Part shown: in pieces, positions 22,919-30,981 of the stretch
Layout of the letters: every line of letters begins with the position of its first letter
How positions within the stretch are numbered: the first letter of the stretch is position 1
DNA from: Streptomyces abyssalis
GTDB taxonomy: Bacteria > Actinomycetota > Actinomycetes > Streptomycetales > Streptomycetaceae
Assembly (NCBI RefSeq): GCF_001751365.1
Contig: NZ_LJGT01000036.1
Location: 372,001 to 436,000, forward strand
Direction: 5' to 3'
DNA length: 64,000 nt
Translations under genes and position numbers: made by a program
The notes under the pieces: generated by a model
Seen by the model: only the letters and a program-made list of their open reading frames with translations
The model's database searches: none
Told to the model about the DNA's origin: nothing

Positions 22919-23719
22919 TCAGAGGGGGCCGCGGCGCAACCGCACCCGGTAGGAGTACTGCTCCGGCAGGAAATGACTCACCGCCAGCTCGACGCGCTCC
23001 CCGGCGGCCGTCGCGTAGAGCCGGTCGATACGCAGCACCGGATGACCCGGCTCGCAGCGCAGCTCCGCCGCCACCCGCCCGGGTGCCGCCGCCACCGTGA
23101 TGCTCTGTTCGGCGTCGGTGATCGGCGCGGGCAGCCGCTCGTCCAGCAGACCGATGACGGTGACGGTGCTCACCGCTCCGCACTCGGTGAGCTCCGGCAC
23201 GGACCGCAGCGTCTCACCGACGCCGGGCGGCAGCCAGACGGCGGTGTGGCAGAACGGCACGTCGTCGTGGAGCCGCAGAAAGGCGGCGGACTGCACCACG
23301 TCGCTGTCCAGACCGAGTCTGCCCGCGGCGTCCACGTCGATCTGCCGGCGCAGCGGGGACGACAGGCGCATCGTGGTGTCGACGGACAGGCTCATCAAGT
23401 CGTCCACCGAACCGAACTGGCGCAGATAGCGGCTGCCGCGCGGCGCCGCGAACGTGCCGCGCCCGGGCACCCGGTGCACCAGGCCCTCCGCCACCAGGTC
23501 CTGGAAGGCGCGTCGCACGGTCTGCCTGCTGACCTGGTACGTACGGGCCAGCTCGGCCTCCGTGGGCAGGCGCGCCCCGTCGGGGTAGCGGCGGGAGAGG
23601 AGACCGGCCCGGAGGTCGTCGGCGAGACCGCGGTACGCGCTGCGGGCACGGCCCGCCGCCCGAGCGGCGCCGGCCGGGGCAGCGGCGCCGGCCGGGGCGG
23701 CGGTGCCGGAGTCCGTCAC
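22919..23719 (-). CDS. GntR family regulator, HutC/UTRA subfamily
   Basis: 266 aa from a GTG at 23719 whose TGA-containing overlap (GTGA) couples it to the hydratase gene. After an Ala/Gly-rich leader, the winged helix spans about res 28-95 (LPTEAELARTYQVSRQTVRRAF as HTH). The UTRA ligand domain follows, with RLHDDVPFCHTAVWLP, the ITDAEQSITVAAAPG motif and GHPVLRIDRLYATAAGERVELAVSHF. These regulators respond to small acids, sugars or acyl-CoA-type metabolites. It is the second gene of a minus-strand pair with the hotdog hydratase. The divergent CoA-transferase is the likely additional target. Confidence 0.9.
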   Translation of the reverse strand: MTDSGTAAPAGAAAPAGAARAAGRARSAYRGLADDLRAGLLSRRYPDGARLPTEAELARTYQVSRQTVRRAFQDLVAEGLVHRVPGRGTFAAPRGSRYLRQFGSVDDLMSLSVDTTMRLSSPLRRQIDVDAAGRLGLDSDVVQSAAFLRLHDDVPFCHTAVWLPPGVGETLRSVPELTECGAVSTVTVIGLLDERLPAPITDAEQSITVAAAPGRVAAELRCEPGHPVLRIDRLYATAAGERVELAVSHFLPEQYSYRVRLRRGPL

Positions 23720-24651
23720 GCGAGGGTCACCTCCGCGGTGGCGTGCGCGTCCTCGCGGCAACTGGCCACCCGCAGCCGCACGCCGGTACCGCCCCCGGTG
23801 CCGCTGCCATGGCCACCGCGGCCGCCCGCCGGCCCGCCCTCCCCGCACGTCAGCAGCCGCTCGCCGCAGAAGACGGGCTTGCGCAGCCTGTACGACAGCG
23901 CGCGCACGCTCCGCCCGGGCACCTCGCGCCGTACCAGCTCCAGCATCGACAGCACCAGCAGGGGCCCGTGCACGACCAGCCCCGGATACCCCTCGGTGCC
24001 GGTGGTGTAGGGCTCGTCGTAGTGGATGCGGTGCGCGTTGGCGGTGAGGGCGCTGAAGCGGAAGAGCAGCGTGGGGTCGGTCCGCCACGGCCGCTGCCAG
24101 CCGGCGTCCGCCTCGGGCGCCGTCACGGTGTCCGGCACGAGCTCCGCCGGTACGGGCGCTCCGCCACCGCTGCGGTAGACCAGGTCCACCTCTTCCGTCA
24201 CGCACAGCGCGCCACCCTGCCGGTATTCGCTCCGTACAGTCACGAACAGCAGTCCGCCGCTCCGGCCCTCCTTGACCTCGGCTCCTCCGAGCGAGCTGGT
24301 CAGTTCGGCGTGAGTGCCGAGCGTCAGCGGTGCCCGCACATCGAGGCGGCCGCCCGCGAACATCCTCCTCCGCTGCGGCAGGGGCGGGAGGAAGTGCCCG
24401 TCGCGTGGATGCCCGTCGGCGCCGAGTTCGCTCTGCCGAGGCCAGTTCAGGAAGTGCAGCCAGTGCCACAGCGGGGGCAGCGGCTGCCCGGCGGCCGCCG
24501 CCGGGAACGGCAGTCCGAGCACGGCGGACAGCGCGGCTGACGGCCCCGGGTCGAGGGCGTCGGTGCTGTGCACCGGACCGGGCCGCCACGTACGGGCGAT
24601 GTCGCGGAGTGCATCTGTGCCGCCGGCGGCCGTCGGCTCGGACACTGCCAT
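23716..24651 (-). CDS. HTD2/mesaconyl-C4-CoA hydratase-like MaoC-fold protein
   Basis: 311 aa. An N-terminal FAS1-like dehydratase hotdog carries the family block PLPPLWHWLHFLNWPRQSELG and then HPRDGHFLPPLPQRRRMFAGG. The second hotdog contains the hydratase-like motif ANAHRIHYDEPYTTGTEGYPGLVVHGPL, with the catalytic Asp/His expected there. Characterised relatives hydrate mesaconyl-C4-CoA (3-hydroxypropionate cycle, C5-acid degradation), and the eukaryotic HTD2 dehydrates 3-hydroxyacyl thioesters. It overlaps the GntR/UTRA gene by 4 nt and is divergent from a CaiB/BaiF CoA-transferase, which is the expected partner for C5-dicarboxylate metabolism. Substrate identity is an inference. Confidence 0.85.
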   Translation of the reverse strand: MAVSEPTAAGGTDALRDIARTWRPGPVHSTDALDPGPSAALSAVLGLPFPAAAAGQPLPPLWHWLHFLNWPRQSELGADGHPRDGHFLPPLPQRRRMFAGGRLDVRAPLTLGTHAELTSSLGGAEVKEGRSGGLLFVTVRSEYRQGGALCVTEEVDLVYRSGGGAPVPAELVPDTVTAPEADAGWQRPWRTDPTLLFRFSALTANAHRIHYDEPYTTGTEGYPGLVVHGPLLVLSMLELVRREVPGRSVRALSYRLRKPVFCGERLLTCGEGGPAGGRGGHGSGTGGGTGVRLRVASCREDAHATAEVTLA

Positions 24652-24777
24652 CCCCTCGCTCTCGCGCTCCCGCCCTCAGGACACCGGCGGTTCCGGTACG
24701 TACAAAGCAGGGGCATTCTCTGGAGCGCACCGCCCAGCAGTCAACAAGAGCAGAAGTCTTCGCAGTTCACAACGGCA

Positions 24778-24807
24778 TTGACACGGCGCGTGAATTGGCC
24801 GTACAAA
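24778..24807 (+). promoter_or_regulatory. Sigma-70-like promoter of the CoA-transferase
   Basis: TTGACA (24778-24783), an 18-bp spacer and TACAAA (24802-24807) form a good vegetative promoter, about 120 nt before the CoA-transferase ATG. An inverted repeat overlaps its -10 box (see 24798-24821). Confidence 0.6.
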
Positions 24808-24821
24808 TCTGGGCGTACGGC
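24798..24821. promoter_or_regulatory. Inverted repeat GCCGTAC-N10-GTACGGC over the promoter
   Basis: Perfect 7-bp arms overlap the -10 region of the rightward promoter in the divergent hydratase / CoA-transferase region. It is a natural candidate site for the neighbouring GntR/UTRA repressor, although GntR sites are usually more closely spaced. Confidence 0.4.
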
Positions 24822-24926
24822 GGCGGACGAGCCGGACGGCGGGCGTACGGACCGGGGGCGGAGTGCCCGTCGGCGGGTACGGAAGACAACGGACCGGAAC
24901 GGAACGATCCGAACGGAGCGGAGCCC

Positions 24927-26117
24927 ATGACCGATGTCCGGCCGCTGGACGGCATCACGGTCGTCAGCCTCGAACAGGCCGTCGCCGCGCCCTTCGCCAC
25001 CCGCCAGCTCGCCGACCTCGGCGCCCGCGTCATCAAGGTCGAACGCCCCGGCGGCGGCGACTTCGCCCGCCGCTACGACACGACGGTGCACGGCAGCTCC
25101 AGCTATTTCGTATGGCTCAACCGCTCCAAGGAGTCCCTGAGCCTCGACGTCAAGGACGAGCGGGGGCGTGCCGTGCTGGACGAACTCCTCGCCCGCGCCG
25201 ATGTGTTCGTCAGCAATCTCGCTCCCGGCGCCGCGGGCAGGCTCGGTCTGTCGCCCGCCGAACTCACTGCCGCACATCCGCGCCTGATCCCCTGCACCGT
25301 CTCCGGTTACGGCACGAGCGGACCATGGGCGGACCGCAAGGCCTACGACCTGCTTGTGCAGTGCCAGACCGGTCTCGTCTCGCTCACGGGCACGGGCGGC
25401 GAGTCCGCGCGGGCCGGGGTGTCGGTCGCGGACATCGCAGCGGGCATGTACGCGTACAGCGGCGTCCTGACGGCCCTGTTCACCCGCGCGACCACAGGCG
25501 TGGCCCGACCCGTCGAGGTCTCCCTGTTCGAGGCGCTCGCCGAGTGGATGGGCCAGCCCGCCTACTACACGGCGCACACGGGCACGCAGCCGCCGCGCCT
25601 GGGCACCCAGCACCCGACCATCGCCCCGTACGGCGCGTACACCGCCGCCGACGGCAAGGACGTGCTCTTCTCCATCCAGAACGAGCGCGAATGGGCCGCA
25701 CTGTGCACGGAGTTCCTCCAGGACCCCGACCTGGCAGGCGATCCCCGTTTCGCCACCTCCCCGGCCCGCGTCGCGCACCGGGAGGAGCTCAACACCATCG
25801 TGGCGGAGCGCTTCGCGCGCTCGGAGTCCGAGGAGGTCATCGCGGTCCTCGACCGGATCGGCGTGGCCTGCGCGGGGGTCAACTCCGTCGCCGAGTTCCT
25901 CTCGCATCCGGTGCTCAGCGGGCGCGACCGCTGGCGCGAAGTGGCCGTTCCCGGCGGTGCGCACGTGCGGGCGCTGCTGCCGCCGGCGGACCTGGCCGGA
26001 ACCGCCGCCCGCATGGGCCCGGTTCCGGCTCCCGGCGAGCACACGGACGCGCTCCTCGGCGAACTCGGCCGCTCTCCGGAGCAGGTGGAGGCTCTGAGGG
26101 CGGACGGCGTCGTCTGA
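24927..26117 (+). CDS. CaiB/BaiF family CoA transferase (family III)
   Basis: 396 aa. Family III motifs are present: PLDGITVVSLEQAVAAPFATRQLADLGARVIKVERPGGGD (quoted in parts: ATRQLADLGARVIKVERP), WLNRSKESLSLDVK, FVSNLAPGAAGRLG and CTVSGYGTSGPWADRKAYDLL. In the active-site helix the sequence is EVSLFEALAEWMG, with Glu202 at or near the place where most family members have the catalytic Asp. The W-M-G variant resembles C4/C5-acid CoA-transferases such as mesaconyl-CoA C1-C4 transferase. The enzyme moves CoA between carboxylic acids. The ATG at 24927 follows GGAG at 24914-24917. It is divergent from the hydratase/GntR pair, and together they suggest a small C4/C5-dicarboxylate CoA module. Confidence 0.88.
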   Translation: MTDVRPLDGITVVSLEQAVAAPFATRQLADLGARVIKVERPGGGDFARRYDTTVHGSSSYFVWLNRSKESLSLDVKDERGRAVLDELLARADVFVSNLAPGAAGRLGLSPAELTAAHPRLIPCTVSGYGTSGPWADRKAYDLLVQCQTGLVSLTGTGGESARAGVSVADIAAGMYAYSGVLTALFTRATTGVARPVEVSLFEALAEWMGQPAYYTAHTGTQPPRLGTQHPTIAPYGAYTAADGKDVLFSIQNEREWAALCTEFLQDPDLAGDPRFATSPARVAHREELNTIVAERFARSESEEVIAVLDRIGVACAGVNSVAEFLSHPVLSGRDRWREVAVPGGAHVRALLPPADLAGTAARMGPVPAPGEHTDALLGELGRSPEQVEALRADGVV

Positions 26118-26342
26118 CGCCGCTCCCCGCCGGCATCCGCACGGGCGAGTTCGGCCGCGGCCCGCTCCCGCAGCCCTGCCGTTCCGCCGCGGCCCAGGCC
26201 CGGCCCGGGAGGTGACGGCGGGACCACCGGCGGCCGGCGCCGCGGGAGCTGCCCGGCCCGCACCTCACCGGCGTGACCCGCACGGGCCGCGGCGCGTGTT
26301 CTCCGGGAGGCGGGCCGCCCGCTGCTGGCTTAGCGTCGGCAC

Positions 26343-26615
26343 ATGGGATCAGGTGAGTCTCACTTCGACATCCTTCTGCAGCCGCAGACGGCCGACTTCG
26401 AGGGCCACCCCGAGCACGGCCCCGTCCTGCGCGTGATCAGCGTGCGGGCGACGGGCGCGCAGGGCGAGTCCGGATATCCGCGCTACGCCGGCGAAGGGGT
26501 CGAGGCGGACATCGACCCGCGGACCCGTACCGTCGAGGCGATCACCGTCGACGGGGACGAACTCCCCTACGGATGGGTCGCGGAGATCGCCGAGGAGGAC
26601 GGCGCCGCGAGCTGA
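26343..26615 (+). CDS. Hypothetical small acidic protein (90 aa)
   Basis: 90 aa, predominantly acidic, no signal peptide or membrane segment. It has a beta-rich appearance (SHFDILLQPQTADFEG, VLRVISVRATG, TVEAITVDGDELPYGW). I do not recognise a family. The ATG at 26343 follows a promoter-like tract but no strong ribosome binding site; the sequence CTGGCTTAGCGTCGGCAC precedes it, suggesting a possible leaderless transcript. It is convergent with the SRPBCC-like gene (20-nt gap). Codon position bias supports a real gene. Confidence 0.65.
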   Translation: MGSGESHFDILLQPQTADFEGHPEHGPVLRVISVRATGAQGESGYPRYAGEGVEADIDPRTRTVEAITVDGDELPYGWVAEIAEEDGAAS

Positions 26616-26635
26616 CGGTGGTGCCGGGCCGTCAC

Positions 26636-27046
26636 TCAGCCCGACCTGTCCGCGCGCAGCCGCACCTGCTCCGCCAGCCGGTCGAGGCTCTCGTCGAGCG
26701 CGGCGGTCACCTCGTGGTCCGGCGGCGCGTGCCCCTCGTCGAGGAACGAGAGATGCACGGTGACCGCACTCGCGCCGCCGCCGATGCCCTCCACCTGCAG
26801 CCAGCCCGCGTAGCGTCCGTCGTCCCGTGTGCCCCACTCCAGGCGGAGCTGGTCCCTGCGGGCGCGCAGCAGCGCCGGGGCGTCCCTGCCGGTGTCGTCG
26901 TCGTGCACGGTGACGGCGGGCGGTTCCTCCGCGTGTACGTGCAGCTCCCGCGGAAGCCACGTGTCGATCTGTTCGACGTCGCCGGCCTGCGCGAAGACCT
27001 CTTCGGGGAGGGCCGCCACGGTGCGGGAACGCTCGTGTTCGCTCAT
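26636..27046 (-). CDS. SRPBCC-like (polyketide cyclase / START-fold) small protein
   Basis: 136 aa. The pattern fits a START/Bet v1-type helix-grip fold: an initial strand with ERSRTVAALPEEVFAQAGDVEQIDTWLP (cited in part), central strands with LRLEWGTRDDGRYAGWLQVE, VTVHLSFLDE and a long C-terminal helix EVTAALDESLDRLAEQVRLRA. Such proteins bind hydrophobic ligands or act as cyclases or aromatases, but many in Streptomyces have no known role. It is a lone gene, convergent with the 90-aa ORF and 75 nt upstream of the glycosyltransferase stop. Function unknown. Confidence 0.75.
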   Translation of the reverse strand: MSEHERSRTVAALPEEVFAQAGDVEQIDTWLPRELHVHAEEPPAVTVHDDDTGRDAPALLRARRDQLRLEWGTRDDGRYAGWLQVEGIGGGASAVTVHLSFLDEGHAPPDHEVTAALDESLDRLAEQVRLRADRSG

Positions 27047-27121
27047 CGGCTCCAGGTTCCCGCCCGCAGGTGGTCAAAACGGACAGCACCGCGGGTGGTG
27101 CCGGTGCCCGCCCGGACGGGT

Positions 27122-28303
27122 TCAGACGGCCCGTACCCCGGCGAGGGTCAGTTCCGTGATCCGCTGCGCCGCGTCGGTGCGGAAAAGCGCGGCGCCCTCG
27201 CGGATGCGCTGTTCACGTACCGGCCCCGGCCGCACAGCGGTGTCCAGCGCTTCCGCCAACTCCTCTTGGCCGCGGGCGAGTCCGGACAGGCCGGCCTCGG
27301 CCATCGCCCGTACGCCCTCGGCGCCGTGCCCCGGCAGCGGCCGGTATCCGATCACCGGAACCCCGGCGGCGAGCGCCTGCGCGGCCGTCTGCCCCGCGGC
27401 GTTGTCGACGAGCGCGTCCGCGGAAGCCATCAGGTCCGCCATGTCATCGACCCAGCCCAGCGCGAGCGTCCCCGGCAGTGCGGCTGCCCGGCGCCGCAGC
27501 CGCTCGTCGCGGCCGCACAGCAGTACGGGGCAGAACCCGTGCGCCGCCAACTCCCGTGCCGTGTCCGGCAGTCCGGACCCCACACCCCACGCTCCGGCGG
27601 AGAGCAGGACCACCGGGCGCCCGGGAGCCAGCCGTCCGAACTCGCCACGCCAGTACCCGGGCGCGGATTCCCGAGCCGCCGTGAACGCCTCCGGTACCAC
27701 GGGCCCGGTCGCCTCCGCCGGCCTGCCCGTGACCGCCGAGGCCGTACGGGCGGCCGACCCGGTCACGCACAGATACACGTCGTTGCCCGGGTGGAGCCAT
27801 CCGCGGTGCACGGCGAAGTCGACGACCGTGACCACGCTCGGGATCTGCAGCACGCGGCGCTTGCGCAGCCTGCCCGTCACCTGGGCGGACAGATGGAAGG
27901 TGGAGATCACGGCATCGGGCTGCCAGGAGTCCACGATGCGCATCAGGGGACGTTCCGCCAGCGCCGCGAGGGGCGCGCTGCCCGGTCTCGGCACCGTGGC
28001 CCCGTCCGGACGGCCCGCCCCGTACCCTCCGTGCGCTCCGTCCGGCCCGGCCGCTCCGTGCTGCCCGCGCGGCCCCGGCGCGAGGAACGCGGCGTAGATC
28101 CACGCGTACAGCTGCGGCACGTGCCGGACCGCGCCCTTGTACCCCGCCCGCAGCGCGGGCCCCACCCCCGACGGGAGCAGTGTCAGGACATCCTGGATAC
28201 GCGCCGAGTGGCCACGTGCCTGAAGCCGCTCGGCAAGCTCGCCGGCGACCGCGTCGTGACCCGCGCCCATGCTCGCGCTCAGCAGCAGAAACCGTTGCCG
28301 CAC
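27122..28303 (-). CDS. MGDG synthase-like (GT28) glycosyltransferase
   Basis: 393 aa from a GTG at 28303 preceded by GGTGGAG. The N-terminus QRFLLLSASMGAGHDAVAGELAERL is the typical start of diacylglycerol glucosyltransferase / MGDG synthase-like enzymes. The C-terminal GT28 motifs VVLLSAGAWGVGSGL, LGWVDDMADLMASADALVDNAAGQTAAQALAAGVPVIGYRPLPGHG contain the nucleotide-sugar binding region. Between the two lobes lies a Gly/Pro/Arg-rich insert at about res 62-90 (PGPRGQHGAAGPDGAHGG) that looks disordered and collagen-like. The enzyme probably transfers a sugar to a lipid at the membrane. It is divergent from an SDR and transporter/deacetylase operon that may also act on the envelope. Confidence 0.87.
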   Translation of the reverse strand: MRQRFLLLSASMGAGHDAVAGELAERLQARGHSARIQDVLTLLPSGVGPALRAGYKGAVRHVPQLYAWIYAAFLAPGPRGQHGAAGPDGAHGGYGAGRPDGATVPRPGSAPLAALAERPLMRIVDSWQPDAVISTFHLSAQVTGRLRKRRVLQIPSVVTVVDFAVHRGWLHPGNDVYLCVTGSAARTASAVTGRPAEATGPVVPEAFTAARESAPGYWRGEFGRLAPGRPVVLLSAGAWGVGSGLPDTARELAAHGFCPVLLCGRDERLRRRAAALPGTLALGWVDDMADLMASADALVDNAAGQTAAQALAAGVPVIGYRPLPGHGAEGVRAMAEAGLSGLARGQEELAEALDTAVRPGPVREQRIREGAALFRTDAAQRITELTLAGVRAV

Positions 28304-28501
28304 AGTGCTCCACCAGGTCCGATCGTCGGCGCCGGACCCCACGGCACGGCGCCCGTACGGGTGACTGGGTGCCGCGCTACCGGCAGGCCGAACCGGGCCC
28401 GATCGAGTGATTCGGGCTGCTGTACGAACGAACCCCCACAGGCGGCTGCGGCCTATAGCCAGCATTCTGGGAGTCCTGCTCCTGATCACCCGGAGGGTGT
28501 C

Positions 28502-29287
28502 ATGTTCGAGGGTTCTGGGCGTCTCGCAGCGCGCGGCACGCAGCGGCCGGTGGCGCTCATCACCGGTGCCTCGTCGGGCATCGGTACGGCGGTCGCCGAG
28601 CAGCTCGCGACGGAAGGCAGCTGGCGCCTGCTGCTCAACGGACGTGACGAGGAGCGCCTCGGCGACGTCGCCGTGCGCACCCGGGGCACCGCTCTGCCCG
28701 CCGACGTCACCGACCCGCAGGCACGCGCCCGTCTCGCCCGCGAGGCGCTGGCGCACGGCGGGCGGGTCGACGCGCTGGTCGCCGGGGCGGGCATCGGCTG
28801 GGCCGGCCCCTTCACGGCACAGCCGGTCGAGTCCATCGACCGGCTGCTGGCGGTCAATCTCTCCGCTGTCGTGCACCTGGTGCGGCTGCTGCTGCCCGGG
28901 ATGGTCGCCCGTCGCATGGGCCGCATCGTGCTCATCGGCTCCATGGCCGGCAGCGTGGGCGTACGCGACGAGGCGGTCTACTCCGCGACGAAGGGCGGCC
29001 TCATCGCGTTCGCCGACAGCCTGCGCTACGAGCTGTCCTCCACGGGCGTGCGAGTCTCCGTGGTGATGCCGGGCGCCGTGGACACCCCCTTCTTCGGCCG
29101 CCGCGGTGCCCCGTACCACCGCACCAGACCCCGGCCGGTGCCTCCTTCACTGGTGGCGGCGGCCGTACGCAGATCCCTCGTGCACGGCAGGCCCGACGCG
29201 TACGTGCCCGGCTGGCTCGGTCTGCCGGCGCGGCTGCACGGCGTCGCGCCCGGTGTCTTCCGCTCCCTCGCCCAGCGCTTCGGCTAG
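28502..29287 (+). CDS. Short-chain dehydrogenase/reductase (SDR)
   Basis: 261 aa. Cofactor motif TGASSGIGTAVAEQLA, NNAG-equivalent V-A-G-A-G-I-G, catalytic Ser in VLIGSMAGSVG and YSATKGG (Y-x3-K) are all present. Actinobacterial SDRs of this size with the C-terminal VPGWLGLPARLHGVAP usually act on lipid or hydroxy substrates. The ATG at 28502 follows GGAGGGTGTC. It is the first gene of a probable rightward three-gene unit with the EamA-like transporter (13-nt gap) and the polysaccharide deacetylase (4-nt overlap). Substrate unknown. Confidence 0.88.
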   Translation: MFEGSGRLAARGTQRPVALITGASSGIGTAVAEQLATEGSWRLLLNGRDEERLGDVAVRTRGTALPADVTDPQARARLAREALAHGGRVDALVAGAGIGWAGPFTAQPVESIDRLLAVNLSAVVHLVRLLLPGMVARRMGRIVLIGSMAGSVGVRDEAVYSATKGGLIAFADSLRYELSSTGVRVSVVMPGAVDTPFFGRRGAPYHRTRPRPVPPSLVAAAVRRSLVHGRPDAYVPGWLGLPARLHGVAPGVFRSLAQRFG

Positions 29288-29300
29288 GAGTCGGTACGAC

Positions 29301-30176
29301 GTGTTGCTTCTGGCGGTAAGTGTCTTCCTCGCGCTGCTGGCGGCCCTGGCCAACGCTGCGGCGTCCGTGCTGCAGCGGCGTGCGGCGGCGACGGAACGGG
29401 TCACCTCCAGCGGCAGGCGCTTCTCCTGGCTCACCCATCTCCTGCACCGGCCGGTGTGGATGTGGGGCTCGGCGATGCTCGTCTTCTCCGGGATCTTCCA
29501 GGCAGGCGCCCTCGCCACGGGCCCGCTCGCAGTGGTGCAGCCGGTCATGGCGACGGAACTGCTGTTCACGCTGGTCGTGGGCAGCGTCTTCTTCCACCGC
29601 CGCCCGGACGCCCGCGCCTGGTGGGCGTTCCTGTCGATGGTCACGGGCCTCGCCGTCTTCCTCATCCTCGTGCACCCCTCGGTGGGCACGACGCGGGTGC
29701 CGGTCGGCCGGTGGGTGACGGTCGGGGCGGTGGTGCTCGCCGCCGTGATCGGGCTGCTCGTGCTCGCCGCGAGACTGCCGTCGTCGCCGCGCGCGACGGT
29801 GCTCGGCACGGCGACGGCCTTCGGGTTCTCCGGTACGGCCGCGCTGATGAAGGACGCGGTGGCCCGGCTGTCGGACGGGCTGGTGGCTCTGCTGACGGCG
29901 TGGCAGACCTACGGCGTCGCCGTGGTCGGCCTGGCCAGCTTCCTGCTGCTGCAGATGACGCTGCGCGCGGGAACCCTGGTCGCCTCCCAGCCGGCCCTCA
30001 CCCTGGGCGACTCCCTGATGAGCCTCGTGCTGGGCGCGGTGCTCTTCGACGAGCATCTCCGGCTCGGGTGGCTGATCTTTCCGGAGCTGGGCGCGCTGGC
30101 CCTGGTCGGACTGGGCAGCCTCCAGCTGGCGAGGACACCGGAGGTCTCGGGCGACCAGCAGGGACAAGTGTGGTGA
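29301..30176 (+). CDS. DMT/EamA-like transporter family membrane protein
   Basis: 291 aa from a GTG at 29301 (AGGAG upstream). It has about nine or ten membrane helices with two homologous halves: VVQPVMATELLFTLVVGSVFF in the first half and VASQPALTLGDSLMSLVLGAVLFDE in the second, the usual DMT duplication (cited in part). Members move metabolites or Mg2+, but most Streptomyces DMT proteins are uncharacterised. It follows the SDR by 13 nt and overlaps the deacetylase start by 4 nt (GTGA), which supports a single operon. The substrate could be a cell-envelope precursor, which is speculative. Confidence 0.82.
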   Translation: MLLLAVSVFLALLAALANAAASVLQRRAAATERVTSSGRRFSWLTHLLHRPVWMWGSAMLVFSGIFQAGALATGPLAVVQPVMATELLFTLVVGSVFFHRRPDARAWWAFLSMVTGLAVFLILVHPSVGTTRVPVGRWVTVGAVVLAAVIGLLVLAARLPSSPRATVLGTATAFGFSGTAALMKDAVARLSDGLVALLTAWQTYGVAVVGLASFLLLQMTLRAGTLVASQPALTLGDSLMSLVLGAVLFDEHLRLGWLIFPELGALALVGLGSLQLARTPEVSGDQQGQVW

Positions 30177-30940
30177 GCGCCGGCAACCGGCGGTCCTCCG
30201 GCACGCTTCGCGCGTCCCGGGAGGGTGCGCTGTGGGCGGGAGCCGCCGCACTCGTGACGGCGGGCTGGCATCTGGGGCCGGCCGCCAGCTGGCTTCCCGC
30301 CGTGCGCAGAGTGGTGAGCCCTGCCCTGGACGGCCGCGGCAACCCCGCCCATGTCGCGCTGACCTTCGACGACGGGCCGGATCCGGTGAGCACTCCGTAC
30401 TTCCTGGAGGAGCTGGGACGGCTCGGCGCGCGGGCCACCTTCTTCGTACTCGGCAGCCGGCTGGAGCGGTATCCGCAGCTGGGGCGGCGCATCGTGACGG
30501 AAGGCCACGAACTGGCCGTGCACGGCTGGCAGCACGAGCGGTTCTGGCATCCGAGACCGCGCCGGGACCTGCGCGATCTGGCGAGGGCGACGGGCTCGGT
30601 GCAGCGAGCCTCCGGTTCGCGCCCCCTCTGGTACCGGCCGCCCTACGGCGTTCTCACCGCGACCCGGCTGGCGGCGGCCCGGCGGCTGGGCCTGCGGCCC
30701 GTGCTGTGGACGGCGTGGGGCCGTGACTGGACCGCGACGGCCGACGCGGACAGCGTCCTCGCGGAGCTGGCCGAACGGATGGGCGGCGGAGCGACCGTAC
30801 TGCTGCACGACAGCGACCACGCCTGCGCCCCCCGCGCATGGCACTCGGCCCTGGAGGCGCTGCCGCACCTCGTGATGCGGTGCCGGGCCGAGGGGCTGAC
30901 GGTGGGGCCGCTGGCCGAACACGGTCTGCGGTCCGCGTGA
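30173..30940 (+). CDS. Polysaccharide deacetylase (NodB/CE4 family)
   Basis: 255 aa from a GTG at 30173. An N-terminal hydrophobic segment (ALWAGAAALVTAGWHLGPAASW) may anchor it. The NodB domain shows motif 1 LTFDDGPDP, motif 2 HGWQHERF (H-x3-H metal ligands), motif 3 RPPYGVL and the C-terminal LLHDS, all needed for metal-dependent N-deacetylation. It removes acetyl groups from peptidoglycan or other N-acetylglucosamine polymers, which often gives lysozyme resistance. Its start overlaps the transporter stop. It is convergent with hypE, whose stop lies 41 bp away. Confidence 0.9.
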   Translation: MSAGNRRSSGTLRASREGALWAGAAALVTAGWHLGPAASWLPAVRRVVSPALDGRGNPAHVALTFDDGPDPVSTPYFLEELGRLGARATFFVLGSRLERYPQLGRRIVTEGHELAVHGWQHERFWHPRPRRDLRDLARATGSVQRASGSRPLWYRPPYGVLTATRLAAARRLGLRPVLWTAWGRDWTATADADSVLAELAERMGGGATVLLHDSDHACAPRAWHSALEALPHLVMRCRAEGLTVGPLAEHGLRSA

Positions 30941-30981
30941 CGTCGCCGCCCCCGGCCCGGCACCGCTGCCGGCGGGGTGGT

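Noticed and set aside
26573-28501. A 904-codon frame before the SDR at 28502
   Set aside because: It is antisense to the SRPBCC-like and glycosyltransferase genes and contains no recognisable motif. Only the terminal 261 residues form the SDR.
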